DNA of 64,000 bases from Aliagarivorans taiwanensis DSM 22990 (GCF_000429505.1 NZ_AUBZ01000001.1:124001-188000), one strand, 5' to 3'; positions 38,061 through 46,440 are shown, numbered from the stretch's first letter. Notes: generated by a model from the sequence alone, not told the origin. Program-made: numbers and translations.

Positions 38061-38516
38061 GTGCAGTGTCCTTGTGGCAGCGGCCAAACCTATCACGATT
38101 GCTGTCAGCCACTGGTAGAGCAACAACAGCTCGCCACCAGCCCGGAAGCGCTTATGCGCTCACGCTACAGTGCATTCTGTTTAGCCAACACCGACTATCT
38201 GGTTGCCACCCATCACCCTGACTTTCGCAGCGCCGATCTCGCGCTTGGTCTTAAGCAGGATCAAACCCAGTGGCATCGCTTACAGGTAATCTTCTCGTGT
38301 AGCAGTCAGGACGAACAAACAGGCATAGTGGAGTTCAAGGCCTACTACCGCGAAGGTGAAGGCTTGGGTATCCTGCATGAGCGCTCCAACTTCGTTAAAC
38401 AAGACGGGCGCTGGTACTATACCGACGGCGAATTTTCCCCTGCTAGCTTAAAACGCAACTCTGCCTGCCCATGCGGTAGCGGTAAAAAACTAAAACAATG
38501 CTGTGGTAAGGCTTAA
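38061..38516 (+). CDS. ychJ: YchJ family SEC-C domain protein
   Basis: The 151-residue protein starts at GTG (CCGGAGAACCA upstream). It has an N-terminal CPCGSGQTYHDCC and a C-terminal CPCGSGKKLKQCCG SEC-C type zinc-binding motif, with the YchJ-type middle domain (ALMRSRYSAFCLANTDYLVATHH). The function is unknown, although SEC-C motifs bind zinc and often associate with ribosome or SecA partners. The motif pair at both ends is a hallmark of the family. Confidence 0.9.
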   Translation: MQCPCGSGQTYHDCCQPLVEQQQLATSPEALMRSRYSAFCLANTDYLVATHHPDFRSADLALGLKQDQTQWHRLQVIFSCSSQDEQTGIVEFKAYYREGEGLGILHERSNFVKQDGRWYYTDGEFSPASLKRNSACPCGSGKKLKQCCGKA

Positions 38517-38542
38517 CCAAGCAAGCACAAAATAGGCAATTC

Positions 38543-39379
38543 ATGGAAAAGAAGATTTTATTGACTGACTGTCCTGATGCAAAAGGACTGATTGCGACTA
38601 TCACCAATATCTGCGCCAAGCATCAGTTGAACATTATCAAGAACAACGAGTTCGTCGATAACCAATACGGGCGCTTCTTCATGCGCACCGAGCTGGAGGG
38701 CTACTTCAACGACGAAACCCTGATGGCTGAACTCGATAATGCCCTGCCAGAAGGCAGCCACCGCCGCCTGGTGAATGCAGGCAAAAAGCGCGTTGTCATC
38801 ATGGTAACCAAAGAAGCACACTGTATTGGCGACCTGCTGATGAAGGCTAAATTTGGTGATATGGATGTAGAGATTGCCGCGGTAATCGGTAACTACACCA
38901 CACTGCAAGACTTGGTGGAGAAGTTCGACATCCCCTTCCACTACGTCAGTCACGACGGCTTGTCGCGCACCGAGCACGATATGCAAGTGCGCGAGGTGAT
39001 CGAGCAATACCAACCTGATTACGTGGTGCTGGCCAAGTACATGCGCATCTTGAGCCCTGAGTTCGTGCAGCACTATGAAAATAAGATCCTCAACATCCAC
39101 CACTCCTTCCTGCCCGCGTTTATCGGTGCCAAGCCTTATCAACAGGCCTACGACCGCGGCGTGAAGATCATCGGTGCCACCGCCCACTTCGTGAACGATA
39201 ACCTGGATGAAGGGCCGATCGTTGAGCAGCACGTAATCCACGTAGACCACAGCTATAGCGCAGAAGCGATGGCGCGCGCAGGCCGCGATGTGGAGAAAAC
39301 CGTACTGGCTCGCGCCCTACAACAAGTGCTCGAAGAGAAGGTGTTTGTGTACGGCAACCGTACTGTTGTGTTCCGTTAG
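38543..39379 (+). CDS. purU: Formyltetrahydrofolate deformylase
   Basis: The 278-residue protein has an N-terminal ACT domain (LLTDCPDAKGLIATITNIC) and a C-terminal formyltransferase-like catalytic half with HHSFLPAFIGAKPYQQAY, GATAHFVNDNLDEGPIV and its aspartate. It hydrolyses 10-formyl-THF to formate and THF, balancing one-carbon pools and supplying formate for purine synthesis by PurT. The length matches the family (280 in E. coli). It follows ychJ closely and is ended by a terminator. Confidence 0.94.
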   Translation: MEKKILLTDCPDAKGLIATITNICAKHQLNIIKNNEFVDNQYGRFFMRTELEGYFNDETLMAELDNALPEGSHRRLVNAGKKRVVIMVTKEAHCIGDLLMKAKFGDMDVEIAAVIGNYTTLQDLVEKFDIPFHYVSHDGLSRTEHDMQVREVIEQYQPDYVVLAKYMRILSPEFVQHYENKILNIHHSFLPAFIGAKPYQQAYDRGVKIIGATAHFVNDNLDEGPIVEQHVIHVDHSYSAEAMARAGRDVEKTVLARALQQVLEEKVFVYGNRTVVFR

Positions 39380-39402
39380 CGATTTACACCAGCTCGACAT
39401 TC

Positions 39403-39430
39403 AAAGCCCGGTTAGTACCGGGCTTTTTTA
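39403..39430. terminator. Terminator between purU and the convergent gene
   Basis: An AAAGCCCGG/CCGGGCTTT stem with a TTAGTA-type loop followed by TTTTT sits between the purU stop and the convergent gene. The T-run supports purU; the A-run at the other side also permits use by the opposite gene. Confidence 0.85.
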
Positions 39431-39433
39431 TGC

Positions 39434-40006
39434 TCAGGCGTAACTATGAAGCTTTAAAGGCTTGTCGTAGTCAAAATCGGTCATTACCCGATACATCTCA
39501 GAACCAATCACTTCGTCAGTGACGGCCTTATCTGCCGATGCTTGAGCAGCCAGCGCCACTTGCTTGTTTTCAGTCTGCATATCAAAGCGCAGCTGCTGCT
39601 TAACACGGGTTAACAGCTCAACGTTGTTCATCACCTCCGCATCGACGCCGGCGATATCGGTATTGGCGTGGAGCGGGCCGGCTTGCAGCGCATGTTGCAG
39701 GCGAATGCTGGCAAGGCTGGATTCTTGGCTTAACGGGGCAAAGCTGGCCTCACGGGCATAGTCTTGGGGCTGGGCTTGCAGTGAGCGCGGCTCAGCGAGC
39801 TGAAAGCGCTGGCGCAGGCTAAGGGTTTGCTCGGCAGGGCTGGGCTTTACCATCTCAAACTGCGGCTGGTCACAAACGTTAGGGCTAAGCATGCTGAGCA
39901 TAAGGTGGAACGCAGCCTTGTTACCCTGATGGGTACAGCTGTTTAGTTGTCCGCCTAGTTGTAGCTCGTCACACAAAGTATGGGAGCGAATACTGTCTGC
40001 TAGCAT
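39434..40006 (-). CDS. VC2046/SO_2500-like conserved protein, function unknown
   Basis: The 190-residue soluble protein has the pattern ELQLGGQLNSCTHQGNKAAFHLMLSMLSP near the N-terminus. I recall this from the VC2046/SO_2500 family of Vibrio and Shewanella; the match was not searched. It has no signal peptide, helices or catalytic motif. The C-terminal third is helical. Function unknown. It converges with purU and shares the hairpin between them. Confidence 0.55.
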   Translation of the reverse strand: MLADSIRSHTLCDELQLGGQLNSCTHQGNKAAFHLMLSMLSPNVCDQPQFEMVKPSPAEQTLSLRQRFQLAEPRSLQAQPQDYAREASFAPLSQESSLASIRLQHALQAGPLHANTDIAGVDAEVMNNVELLTRVKQQLRFDMQTENKQVALAAQASADKAVTDEVIGSEMYRVMTDFDYDKPLKLHSYA

Positions 40007-40258
40007 GGCCTCTCCGCTTGTTGCTTATGCTATCGGCAAGCCGCGGCAAATCTTTACATCGAACTAGCACTCGCTACGCCGCCACAGCAGCAGTTCACGC
40101 CCTCTCTATTTGCAGTAAAACTCTGATAAATCGCCCTCATACCAGCCAATAAAGCACCACAATGATGTGCTTTTAACCAAATAGACGTTATTCGGCGTTT
40201 TTTTTACATTTGATGCTTTACAGAAAAGTCGGTTCTGGTAATATGCGCCTCGCACTTC

Positions 40259-40342
40259 GGGGGGGTTCCCGAGTGGCCAAAGGGAGCAGATTGTAAATCT
40301 GCCGCGAAAGCTTCGATGGTTCGAATCCGTCCCCCCCCACCA
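40259..40342 (+). tRNA. tRNA-Tyr (GTA anticodon)
   Basis: The 84-nt class II tRNA is very close to bacterial tRNA-Tyr. The seven-G acceptor end (GGGGGGG) pairs with CCCCCCC before the encoded ACCA. The anticodon loop is TTGTAAA within CAGA-TTGTAAA-TCTG, so the anticodon is GTA. A long variable arm (GCCGCGAAAGCTTCG) and the TTCGAAT T-loop are present. CCA is encoded. It appears as a single gene, not in an array. Confidence 0.95.
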
Positions 40343-40349
40343 CATTTCG

Positions 40350-40374
40350 AAAAGCCGTCCTCTGGACGGCTTTT
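40350..40374 (+). terminator. tRNA-Tyr terminator
   Basis: An AAAAGCCGTCC/GGACGGCTTTT perfect 11-bp stem with a TCT loop starts 7 bases after the tRNA end and finishes in a T-run. Confidence 0.9.
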
Positions 40375-40391
40375 CTCGTTTCAGGGATCTG

Positions 40392-40548
40392 ATACCAACC
40401 AGAACAAGTATCTGGTCATCTTGCTGGTTAACATCTTTGATGACAGCGTCAGCGCTTTTGTAAGTAGTCCACTAGTCACAAAAGCCCTTCCTCGCCCTCA
40501 GAGATTTTCCCTGCGCAACATCTGAACATCTACTTATTCTGATTGGTA
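40392..40548. mobile_element. Second inverted-repeat element next to tRNA-Tyr
   Basis: ATACCAACCAGAACAAGT (40392-40409) and ACTTATTCTGATTGGTAT (40531-40548) are inverted copies of 18 bp with two mismatches, enclosing 121 bases with no coding frame. It is the size and shape of a miniature inverted-repeat element. Its terminal sequence differs from the 15801-16063 element, so it is a separate family. It sits 17 bases past the tRNA terminator. Confidence 0.6.
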
Positions 40549-40770
40549 TGAACACGTCCACATTCCCCACCCTAGAACGTCCATCAGATAACCCGCCCAC
40601 CAGATCTAGACTCAATCGCCACAAGTCACGTTAAAACGGCAACACCCAGGCACGCGAAAGCAGCCCAGAACAGGCGATTACATATAGGGGATGTTGAAAA
40701 AAGAGATAGGCAATTTGGCGCCTGGCGGCGCCCTCACCGTAAAGAGGAATCTGAGAATTTACTTTGTTAT

Positions 40771-41000
40771 GAAAAGACGCCAAGCCAAATTACAGCTTGG
40801 CGTTCCAACCATAACGGAAAGTAAAAAACGGTAAATAGACTAACTTACTTAGCAGAGTGATGGATCACCACACTACTTACCAAGGCGGTTCAGCCATCTC
40901 GCCGAAGCGAGATCTGTAACTTTCCGTCCCCGAATCGCTCCGGGTTTGGCTTTTTCTCAGTAGTCACCGGCAAAAAATTGCCGCCAACACGGCAATAGTA
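40771..41000 (-). ncRNA. Candidate structured minus-strand RNA with terminator
   Basis: On the minus strand a region with several hairpins ends in a rho-independent-type stem: ACGCCAAGC/GCTTGGCGT (40777-40803), followed by CTTTTC. Upstream lie a perfect 7-bp stem ATCTCGC/GCGAGAT closed by a TTCG loop (minus strand, 40896-40913) and a CGGCAA/TTGCCG hairpin (40968-40983). Segments GCCAAACC, GGGGACGGAAAG and GGTAAGTAG are partly like the c-di-GMP-I (GEMM) riboswitch, but key bases (GGCAAACC, GACGCAAAGCC) differ. No gene follows before the terminator. It is a standalone candidate only. The remaining bases of the 40549-41124 gap show no gene. Confidence 0.4.
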
Positions 41001-41124
41001 GATCAATTCGCTTTTACACCGCAAGTGTTATTTTTCTCACTGTTAATGTGGGCTTTGCTTTGCAGTTCAACTAGCTACGCCTACGCTAAGTTATGCTAGG
41101 ATAGGCAAAAATCCATATTTCACG

Positions 41125-42783
41125 ATGAAAATGGCAAGTCAATATAACTACAACGACAAGAAAATTCTGATTGTTGACGACCAGCGAGCGTTCCAAGTAA
41201 TGCTCAAAGCGATGCTGCAAAATTTCGGTGCTGCCGATATCCATTTTGCTAACACCGGCGAAGCTGCCGTTCAAGCCTGCCGCAAGCATCACTTCGATAT
41301 CTTATTGGTTGATTACAATCTGGGAACAGGAAAAAACGGTGGACAGTTACTTGAAGAGCTACGGGTTCGCAAGTTACTCAAGGTAGACGCGCTGTACTTT
41401 ATTATTAGTGGCGACAACAACAAGAGCATGGTTCTCAGTGCTCTGGAGATGGAGCCCGACGAGTTCATTGCCAAGCCCTTCTCGCAATTCCAGCTGCACA
41501 ACCGTTTAGCCAGGGCTCATGCCAAGCGCCAATCGCTCAAAGATGTGCTCTCTGAGCTGATGGACAAAAACTACCCACGGGTAATCACCCAAGCCCAGCG
41601 TCATATCGAAGCAGGCACCCGCTATAAGAGCTACTGCCAAAACCTGGTTATTGAGGCGCAGATCCTCACCGGTAAGCTGGATGATGCTAAAGCGGGCCTA
41701 CAAGCGATGCTCAAAGAGCGCAACCAAACCTGGGCGCAAGCTAAGCTAGGCCAGGTCCAATTACTGCAACATGAGCACCAAGAGGCAATCAAAACTCTCA
41801 AGGCCACACTGTCGCAAAGTCCGCTGCTGATGATGGCGCACGACTGGCTTGCCCGCGCTTATTGGAAAGGCGGACAACTCGAACAAGCCATGGAGACCGC
41901 CCAGCAAGCCTGTAAGATGGCGGCGTTCAGTATCGAACGCCAACAACTGCTGGCTGATATTGCGGTGGAAGCCGGCGAGCAGCGCATCGCTAAAGAGACC
42001 TTTGCGATCATCCTTAACCTAGCGCGTCGCTCGGTGCACCGTGGCCCTCGCCACCTGTGTAACTACATTCGCAGCTTAATTGATGAAGCGCAGGCCGAAG
42101 ACGATCTCTACCGCAAGAACCGCCTGTTGCATGAGGTAAACACCGTGCTGTTTCACGCACGCCGTGAAGAAGGACGCGACGAGAGCTTCGACTTTGATGC
42201 CTTTGAAGGGATCTCTCAGGCCCGCGTACATGCCACCAAGGGCGAGTTAAACAAAGCCAAGCGGGTATTGTTTGATAGCAACGAGCAGTACCTTTCTACC
42301 CCCGATCAAGTCAGCAACGAGCTACTACCTGACACCTTCTTGACCCTGAACTCGGTGGGTGAGTACGAGTACGCCATGCCCTTCGCCGAAGAACTTAAAT
42401 CGCGAGACGGCCTGGACAAATCTTCACTGCGCTCCGCCCAGTCGGTGCTCGAAGATGAGAACTTTGAGCTCAAAGTCGGGCAGTTCCGCGAGTTCAACAA
42501 GATGGGCATTGAGTGCTATGAAGATGGCCGCTTCCAAGAGGCCGTCAGCTACTTCGATAAAGCCCTGCAAGTCGCCCCCGGTAACACTGGTGCGATCCTC
42601 AACAAAATTCAGGCTATCCTTAAGCTGTTGGTTAACAACGATAAAGACCTGCGGCTTCAATTGGCCAGCGAGTGTAAACATACGATTAAGTTACTCGATG
42701 GACTGAAACTCAACACCAATCACGCGGAACGTTACGTTACCCTGAAGCGCGATTTTGAGCAGGTTGTAAAAGGAAATATGTAG
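41125..42783 (+). CDS. Response regulator with TPR repeats
   Basis: The 552-residue protein has an N-terminal receiver domain (ILIVDDQRAF, phospho-aspartate in LLVDYNLG, lysine in FIAKPFS) and an all-helical tetratricopeptide-rich remainder. The last helices around 450-490 (FNKMGIECYEDGRFQEAVSYFDKALQVAPGNTGAI) carry clear TPR features. It has no DNA-binding domain, so the output is probably protein-protein contact. It precedes the channel gene by 20 bases, implying a single transcript and perhaps a joint signalling function. No histidine kinase is adjacent. Confidence 0.85.
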   Translation: MKMASQYNYNDKKILIVDDQRAFQVMLKAMLQNFGAADIHFANTGEAAVQACRKHHFDILLVDYNLGTGKNGGQLLEELRVRKLLKVDALYFIISGDNNKSMVLSALEMEPDEFIAKPFSQFQLHNRLARAHAKRQSLKDVLSELMDKNYPRVITQAQRHIEAGTRYKSYCQNLVIEAQILTGKLDDAKAGLQAMLKERNQTWAQAKLGQVQLLQHEHQEAIKTLKATLSQSPLLMMAHDWLARAYWKGGQLEQAMETAQQACKMAAFSIERQQLLADIAVEAGEQRIAKETFAIILNLARRSVHRGPRHLCNYIRSLIDEAQAEDDLYRKNRLLHEVNTVLFHARREEGRDESFDFDAFEGISQARVHATKGELNKAKRVLFDSNEQYLSTPDQVSNELLPDTFLTLNSVGEYEYAMPFAEELKSRDGLDKSSLRSAQSVLEDENFELKVGQFREFNKMGIECYEDGRFQEAVSYFDKALQVAPGNTGAILNKIQAILKLLVNNDKDLRLQLASECKHTIKLLDGLKLNTNHAERYVTLKRDFEQVVKGNM

Positions 42784-42803
42784 TCTAAACACCGGGGAGA
42801 GCG

Positions 42804-43784
42804 ATGCCAGAAATCAAACGTTGCCTTTATCACGACAGCTCTGGCGCCAAGTGTGAGCAGCCCGCCCTCGACAGTGGGCTTTGCTTTTGGCACGACCCGG
42901 ACCAAGACAAATCAGGCCCTGATATAAAGCACAAGCTCGAGCAGTTTGCCCACAACGGTGGCATGCTGCGCGGGCTACAGTTAAAGCGCGCTCAGCTCGA
43001 AGACATCGACTTAGTCAAACATGGCAGCAAGCAAGGCTATGACTTGAGCGGGACTGACCTCTACCGGGCTCGCCTGAGCGGTGCCCACCTGTTTAACGTA
43101 AAGCTATGCAACGGCAGCTTGATGAAGGCCGACCTGCGCGGCGCTAACCTAAACCATGCCGACCTGCGCGGCACCAACCTACTGGGCCTCAAGCTCGAGC
43201 AAGCCGCCTTCGACCATATCAATATCGGCGAACATCTTATGCAGGAGAAGCTGGCGGTGGCTGCCGATAAACAGGGTGACCATACCAGCGCGCTGGATTA
43301 CTACCAGCAAAGCGAAGAGATCTACCGCAACCTACGTAAGACTGCCGAGCACGAAGGGCTGTTTAACATCTCCGGTTGTTTCTTGGTGAAAGAGCTCACC
43401 ATGCGCCGCAAGCAACTACCGCGCTACTGCATTAATCGCTTGCTTTCCAAGCTAGTTGAAGTGGGTTGCGGCTATGGCGAGGTGCCCGCGCGGGTGATCG
43501 TCTCTTCCGCCACGATTATCGCGATCTGTGCGCTGTGTTACTTTTTTATGGGTATCCACTTTAGTGGAGAGATCGTACGCTTTAATCTACAACACAGTGT
43601 GTCCCAGAACCTTATCGCACTGGCGGAGTGTTTGTATTACAGCGTGGTGACCTTTACTACCCTCGGCTACGGAGACTTCACCCCAGTGGGGCTGTCGCGC
43701 TTAGTTGCCGCTTTGGAAGCGTTCACCGGAAGCTTCGTTATCGCCCTGTTTGTGGTAGTGTTTGTAAAAAAAATGACGCGTTAA
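42804..43784 (+). CDS. Pentapeptide-repeat potassium-channel-like protein
   Basis: The 326-residue protein starts with a CLYHDSSGAKCEQPALDSGLCFWHD cysteine/histidine cluster that could bind zinc. It then has a run of pentapeptide repeats (ADLRGANLNHADLRGTNLLG and neighbours, about 70-130) and a helical middle region. The C-terminal part is a two-helix channel with the potassium selectivity motif TLGYGD at about 286-291, and helices IIAICALCYFFMGIHF and LVAALEAFTGSFVIALFVVVFV. This is an Ion_trans_2-type pore; potassium specificity is inferred from GYGD. GGGGAGAG precedes the ATG. It follows the REC-TPR gene by 20 bases. Confidence 0.8.
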   Translation: MPEIKRCLYHDSSGAKCEQPALDSGLCFWHDPDQDKSGPDIKHKLEQFAHNGGMLRGLQLKRAQLEDIDLVKHGSKQGYDLSGTDLYRARLSGAHLFNVKLCNGSLMKADLRGANLNHADLRGTNLLGLKLEQAAFDHINIGEHLMQEKLAVAADKQGDHTSALDYYQQSEEIYRNLRKTAEHEGLFNISGCFLVKELTMRRKQLPRYCINRLLSKLVEVGCGYGEVPARVIVSSATIIAICALCYFFMGIHFSGEIVRFNLQHSVSQNLIALAECLYYSVVTFTTLGYGDFTPVGLSRLVAALEAFTGSFVIALFVVVFVKKMTR

Positions 43785-43832
43785 ACCAATCTAGTTTAAT
43801 GCTCTCTCCAACGATTTAGAGAGGTAAGCACA

Positions 43833-44303
43833 TTGCAATACATCGTTATCGTGGCAATTTTTCTCGCTGCCTTCTGGTTTTTACGCCGCTACAGCAGTAG
43901 CCAGCAAGCGGGTGCCCACCTCGACCATTCGCGTTTGTTCCTAGAAGAGAACGGTAAAAAAGAGGGAGTGATAACCACGGCCTCAGGGCTGCAGTACTTG
44001 GTACTGGAACAGGGCAGCGGCGAGAGCAACCCAAGCGCCAGCTCAACGGTAACTGTTCACTACCACGGTACGCTTATCAATGGCCAGGTTTTCGATAGCT
44101 CAGAAGAGCGCGGCGAGCCCGCAACCTTCCCCCTCAATCAAGTGATTAGCGGCTGGACCGAGGGCCTCCAGCTTATGGTCGAAGGCGATAAATACCGCTT
44201 CTTTATCCCCTCAAAGCTGGCCTACGGCAACCGCAACATCGGTAGCATCCCCGGCGGCTCACTGCTTATCTTCGATGTTAGCCTGCTTAAAATCGAGTCG
44301 TAG
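43833..44303 (+). CDS. Membrane-anchored FKBP-type peptidyl-prolyl isomerase
   Basis: The 156-residue protein starts at TTG (GAGAGG upstream) with a hydrophobic N-terminal anchor (IVAIFLAAFWFLRR). The FKBP domain follows with TTASGLQYLVLEQGSG, VTVHYHGTLINGQVFDSS, and FIPSKLAYGNRNIGSIPGGSLLIFDV. These are the residues lining the FKBP ligand site. It probably folds proline-containing proteins at the membrane. It ends near a hairpin shared with the convergent PLP gene. Confidence 0.9.
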   Translation: MQYIVIVAIFLAAFWFLRRYSSSQQAGAHLDHSRLFLEENGKKEGVITTASGLQYLVLEQGSGESNPSASSTVTVHYHGTLINGQVFDSSEERGEPATFPLNQVISGWTEGLQLMVEGDKYRFFIPSKLAYGNRNIGSIPGGSLLIFDVSLLKIES

Positions 44304-44330
44304 GCCCGTCGTTAAGCGCGCAATTCAAAT

Positions 44331-44352
44331 AAGGCGGCTACTAGGCCGCCTT
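44331..44352. terminator. Bidirectional terminator between FKBP and PLP enzyme genes
   Basis: AAGGCGGC / GCCGCCTT stem with a TACTAG loop sits between convergent genes; partial T-runs lie on both sides. Confidence 0.75.
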
Positions 44353-44355
44353 CGT

Positions 44356-45591
44356 TTATAGTGCCTCTAAGGCCTGTCTGAAGTCGTCCAACAGGTCCTG
44401 TTGGTCTTCAATGCCAATCGAGCAACGAATCATATTCTCGCTGATCTGAGCGGCCTGGCGTGCTTGCAAGCCCATCTCGTAGTAGATGGTTTGCGCTACT
44501 GGCAGCGCGAGGGTGCGATTGTCGCCCAAGTGGGTGGCGTTTAACACCAGATGCAAGCTATCCAAAAAGGCCACTGGCTGATACGTATCTAACAGATCGA
44601 AGCTGACCAAGGCGCCAAAGGCGCTGAACAACGATGCCGCACGTTGATGCTGAGGATGCTCCGCCAGCCCCGGATAATACACGCGCGCCACTTTAGGGTG
44701 CGCTGCCAGCATCTCGGCCAACGCTTGGGCGTTGTCGCACTGGCGCTGCATGCGCAGTGCAAGGGTCTCCACGCCCATCGAAAGCTTGTGGGCCGACTCA
44801 GAGCTTAAACAGCCACCAAAGTCACGCAGGCCCTTTTTCTTGATCTGATTGAGCCCCCACAGCGTGGGGTCGCCCTTGCGATAGCCTTCGAAGATATTCG
44901 GGTAGCCCTGCCAGTCATATAGCCCGGTGTCGCTCACTGAGCCCCCCAAGACTGCACCATGACCACCGACATACTTGGATAAGGAGTTGATAATCAAACT
45001 GGCACCCACCGATTTGGGTTGGAATAGCAGTGGGCTGGTTAGGGTGTTATCGACCACATAGATCCAGTTGTGCTGCTGGCAGAGCTCGCCAATGCCTTTC
45101 AGGTCGGCAATCTGGGTGGCCGGATTGGCGATGGTTTCGACAAACACCAGCTTGGTGTTTTCTTGAGCGCAGGCTGCGATATTGGCGGCATCGGTTGCAT
45201 CCACCAAGCTGACCTCTACCCCAAAGCCGCGTAAGGTGCCAAACACACTGCTGGTGTTACCAAACAAGTGGCGGCTGGCAATGATGTGATCGCCCGCCTT
45301 GAGAAGCGTAATAAAGGTAGTGGTAATCGCCGCCATACCACTGGCAAACAGTAAGCAGCCAACAGATTGCTCCATCATCGCCAGCTTGCCTTGCAGGTAA
45401 TCGAGCGTGGGGGTGGATTGGCGCGAGTAAGCATGGCCGGTTTGCTTACCTTGAAATACATCCACCAAATCCTGGCTCTGGGCATAGGCATAGGGCACTG
45501 AGGCATGCACTGGCGCATGAACACCACCGAACTCAACGCCCTGCATACGGTCGTAATGGACAATCTTGGTGGTGAGGCCGTTAAGTTTCAT
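44356..45591 (-). CDS. Trans-sulfuration-type PLP enzyme (cystathionine gamma-synthase family)
   Basis: The 411-residue PLP-dependent enzyme is of the Cys/Met-metabolism class. The PLP lysine is in NSLSKYVGGHGAVLGG, the aspartate that stacks on the ring is in YVVDNTLTSPL, and the substrate region is ETIANPATQI. Substrate choice within the family (cystathionine synthase, methionine gamma-lyase or O-acylhomoserine sulfhydrylase) cannot be read from motifs alone. ACGGAGAAC precedes the ATG. It follows a polar amino-acid ABC importer, suggesting use of imported amino acid, but a terminator lies between them. Confidence 0.85.
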   Translation of the reverse strand: MKLNGLTTKIVHYDRMQGVEFGGVHAPVHASVPYAYAQSQDLVDVFQGKQTGHAYSRQSTPTLDYLQGKLAMMEQSVGCLLFASGMAAITTTFITLLKAGDHIIASRHLFGNTSSVFGTLRGFGVEVSLVDATDAANIAACAQENTKLVFVETIANPATQIADLKGIGELCQQHNWIYVVDNTLTSPLLFQPKSVGASLIINSLSKYVGGHGAVLGGSVSDTGLYDWQGYPNIFEGYRKGDPTLWGLNQIKKKGLRDFGGCLSSESAHKLSMGVETLALRMQRQCDNAQALAEMLAAHPKVARVYYPGLAEHPQHQRAASLFSAFGALVSFDLLDTYQPVAFLDSLHLVLNATHLGDNRTLALPVAQTIYYEMGLQARQAAQISENMIRCSIGIEDQQDLLDDFRQALEAL

Positions 45592-45608
45592 AGGGTTCTC
45601 CGTTTTGG

Positions 45609-45668
45609 TTGCGAAATAGCGGGTTTCGAAATAGCAGGTTTCGACAAAGCTGGTTGCAAAAAGTTGCT
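45609..45668. repeat. Four tandem 15-bp units before the PLP enzyme gene
   Basis: Units TTGCGAAATAGCGGG, TTTCGAAATAGCAGG, TTTCGACAAAGCTGG and TTGCAAAAAGTTGCT (the last most diverged) run from 45609 to 45668, 18 bases upstream of the PLP enzyme start. They lie in the untranslated or promoter zone of that gene. The copy number may vary between strains. Confidence 0.7.
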
Positions 45669-45686
45669 GTTAAAAAAATAGTCGCG

Positions 45687-45712
45687 AAAAAAAAGGGCTG
45701 ACGCCCCTTTTT
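45687..45712 (-). terminator. Terminator of the amino-acid ABC operon
   Basis: On the minus strand, AAAAAGGGGC / GCCCTTTTTTT with a short GTCA loop lies 4 bases after the last permease stop and ends in a long T-run. The PLP enzyme then needs its own promoter. Confidence 0.85.
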
Positions 45713-45715
45713 CAA

Positions 45716-46438
45716 TTAACTCGATAATGGCCTCAGATGGCGGTGCCAACGTTTCTCCCACTGCTTGAAGCCAAACACCAATATAAAGGTCAGGCACAGA
45801 TAGATTAACGCAGCGAAGGTAAAGGCCTCAAATGGCGCGTAGTACCTTGCATACACATCTCGGGCTGCACCGGTAATATCAATGATGGTTACCACGCTGG
45901 CGATCGAGCTGGCATGCAGCATGAAGATCACCTCGTTGCTGTACGCAGGGAGAGCCCGGCGAAACGCACTCGGCAGGATAATCCGGCGCATGCACTTACC
46001 ACGCGACATGCCGTAGGCCATCGCCGCTTCAATCTCGCCTCGTCCGGTCGCCACAATTGCACCACGGAAGATCTCGGTGGTATAAGCGGCGGTGTTCAAC
46101 ACAAAGGCAAACAAGGTCGGTACATAGGCTTCACGCACAATCGGCCAGAACATCGATTGCTGAATGCCATCGATGTAGGCCACCCCGTAGTAGATGATAT
46201 ACAGCTGGATCAGCAAGGGGGTACCGCGGAAAATGTAGGTAAATAGCCATACACTGCGATTCACCAGCCAGTTCTCGGAGGTACGCATGATGGCTAATGG
46301 TATCGCCAGTACTAAGCCGATAATCAGCGATAGGAATACCAGTTGTACCGTCATCACCAAGCCATCCCAGTACTCAAGTACGGTGCTCAAGGTGAAGATG
46401 TCGTTATTGGCGAGCAGCTGCTCGATTGCTTCATACAT
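45716..46438 (-). CDS. Polar amino-acid ABC transporter permease (HisM/ArtM type)
   Basis: The 240-residue permease of the HisM/ArtM family has VFLSLIIGLVLAIPLAIMRTS, TYIFRGTPLLIQLYIIYYG and an EAA loop EAAMAYGMSRGKCMRRIILPSAF. It is a membrane partner of the permease at 46441. Two bases separate their frames, with GAGGG upstream of the ATG. It forms the inner-membrane channel for the binding protein at 47190. Confidence 0.88.
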   Translation of the reverse strand: MYEAIEQLLANNDIFTLSTVLEYWDGLVMTVQLVFLSLIIGLVLAIPLAIMRTSENWLVNRSVWLFTYIFRGTPLLIQLYIIYYGVAYIDGIQQSMFWPIVREAYVPTLFAFVLNTAAYTTEIFRGAIVATGRGEIEAAMAYGMSRGKCMRRIILPSAFRRALPAYSNEVIFMLHASSIASVVTIIDITGAARDVYARYYAPFEAFTFAALIYLCLTFILVFGFKQWEKRWHRHLRPLSS

Positions 46439-46440
46439 CG

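Noticed and set aside
38558-39250. Long 230-codon minus-strand frame inside purU
   Set aside because: It lies antisense to a well-supported gene with matching family motifs, a usual consequence of biased codons.
40106-40345. Minus-strand open frame across tRNA-Tyr
   Set aside because: It is antisense to the tRNA and contains its sequence; such frames are common artefacts without a ribosome-binding site or conservation.
40866-40967. Firm c-di-GMP-I (GEMM) riboswitch call on the minus strand
   Set aside because: Only parts of the core match and the pairing residues GGC/GCC are altered; kept as a low-confidence structured RNA instead.
45588-45797. Minus-strand frame spanning the 15-bp repeats with a PAxSKPA repeat
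   Set aside because: It begins inside the permease gene in another frame and crosses a terminator; the repeats alone explain the pattern.
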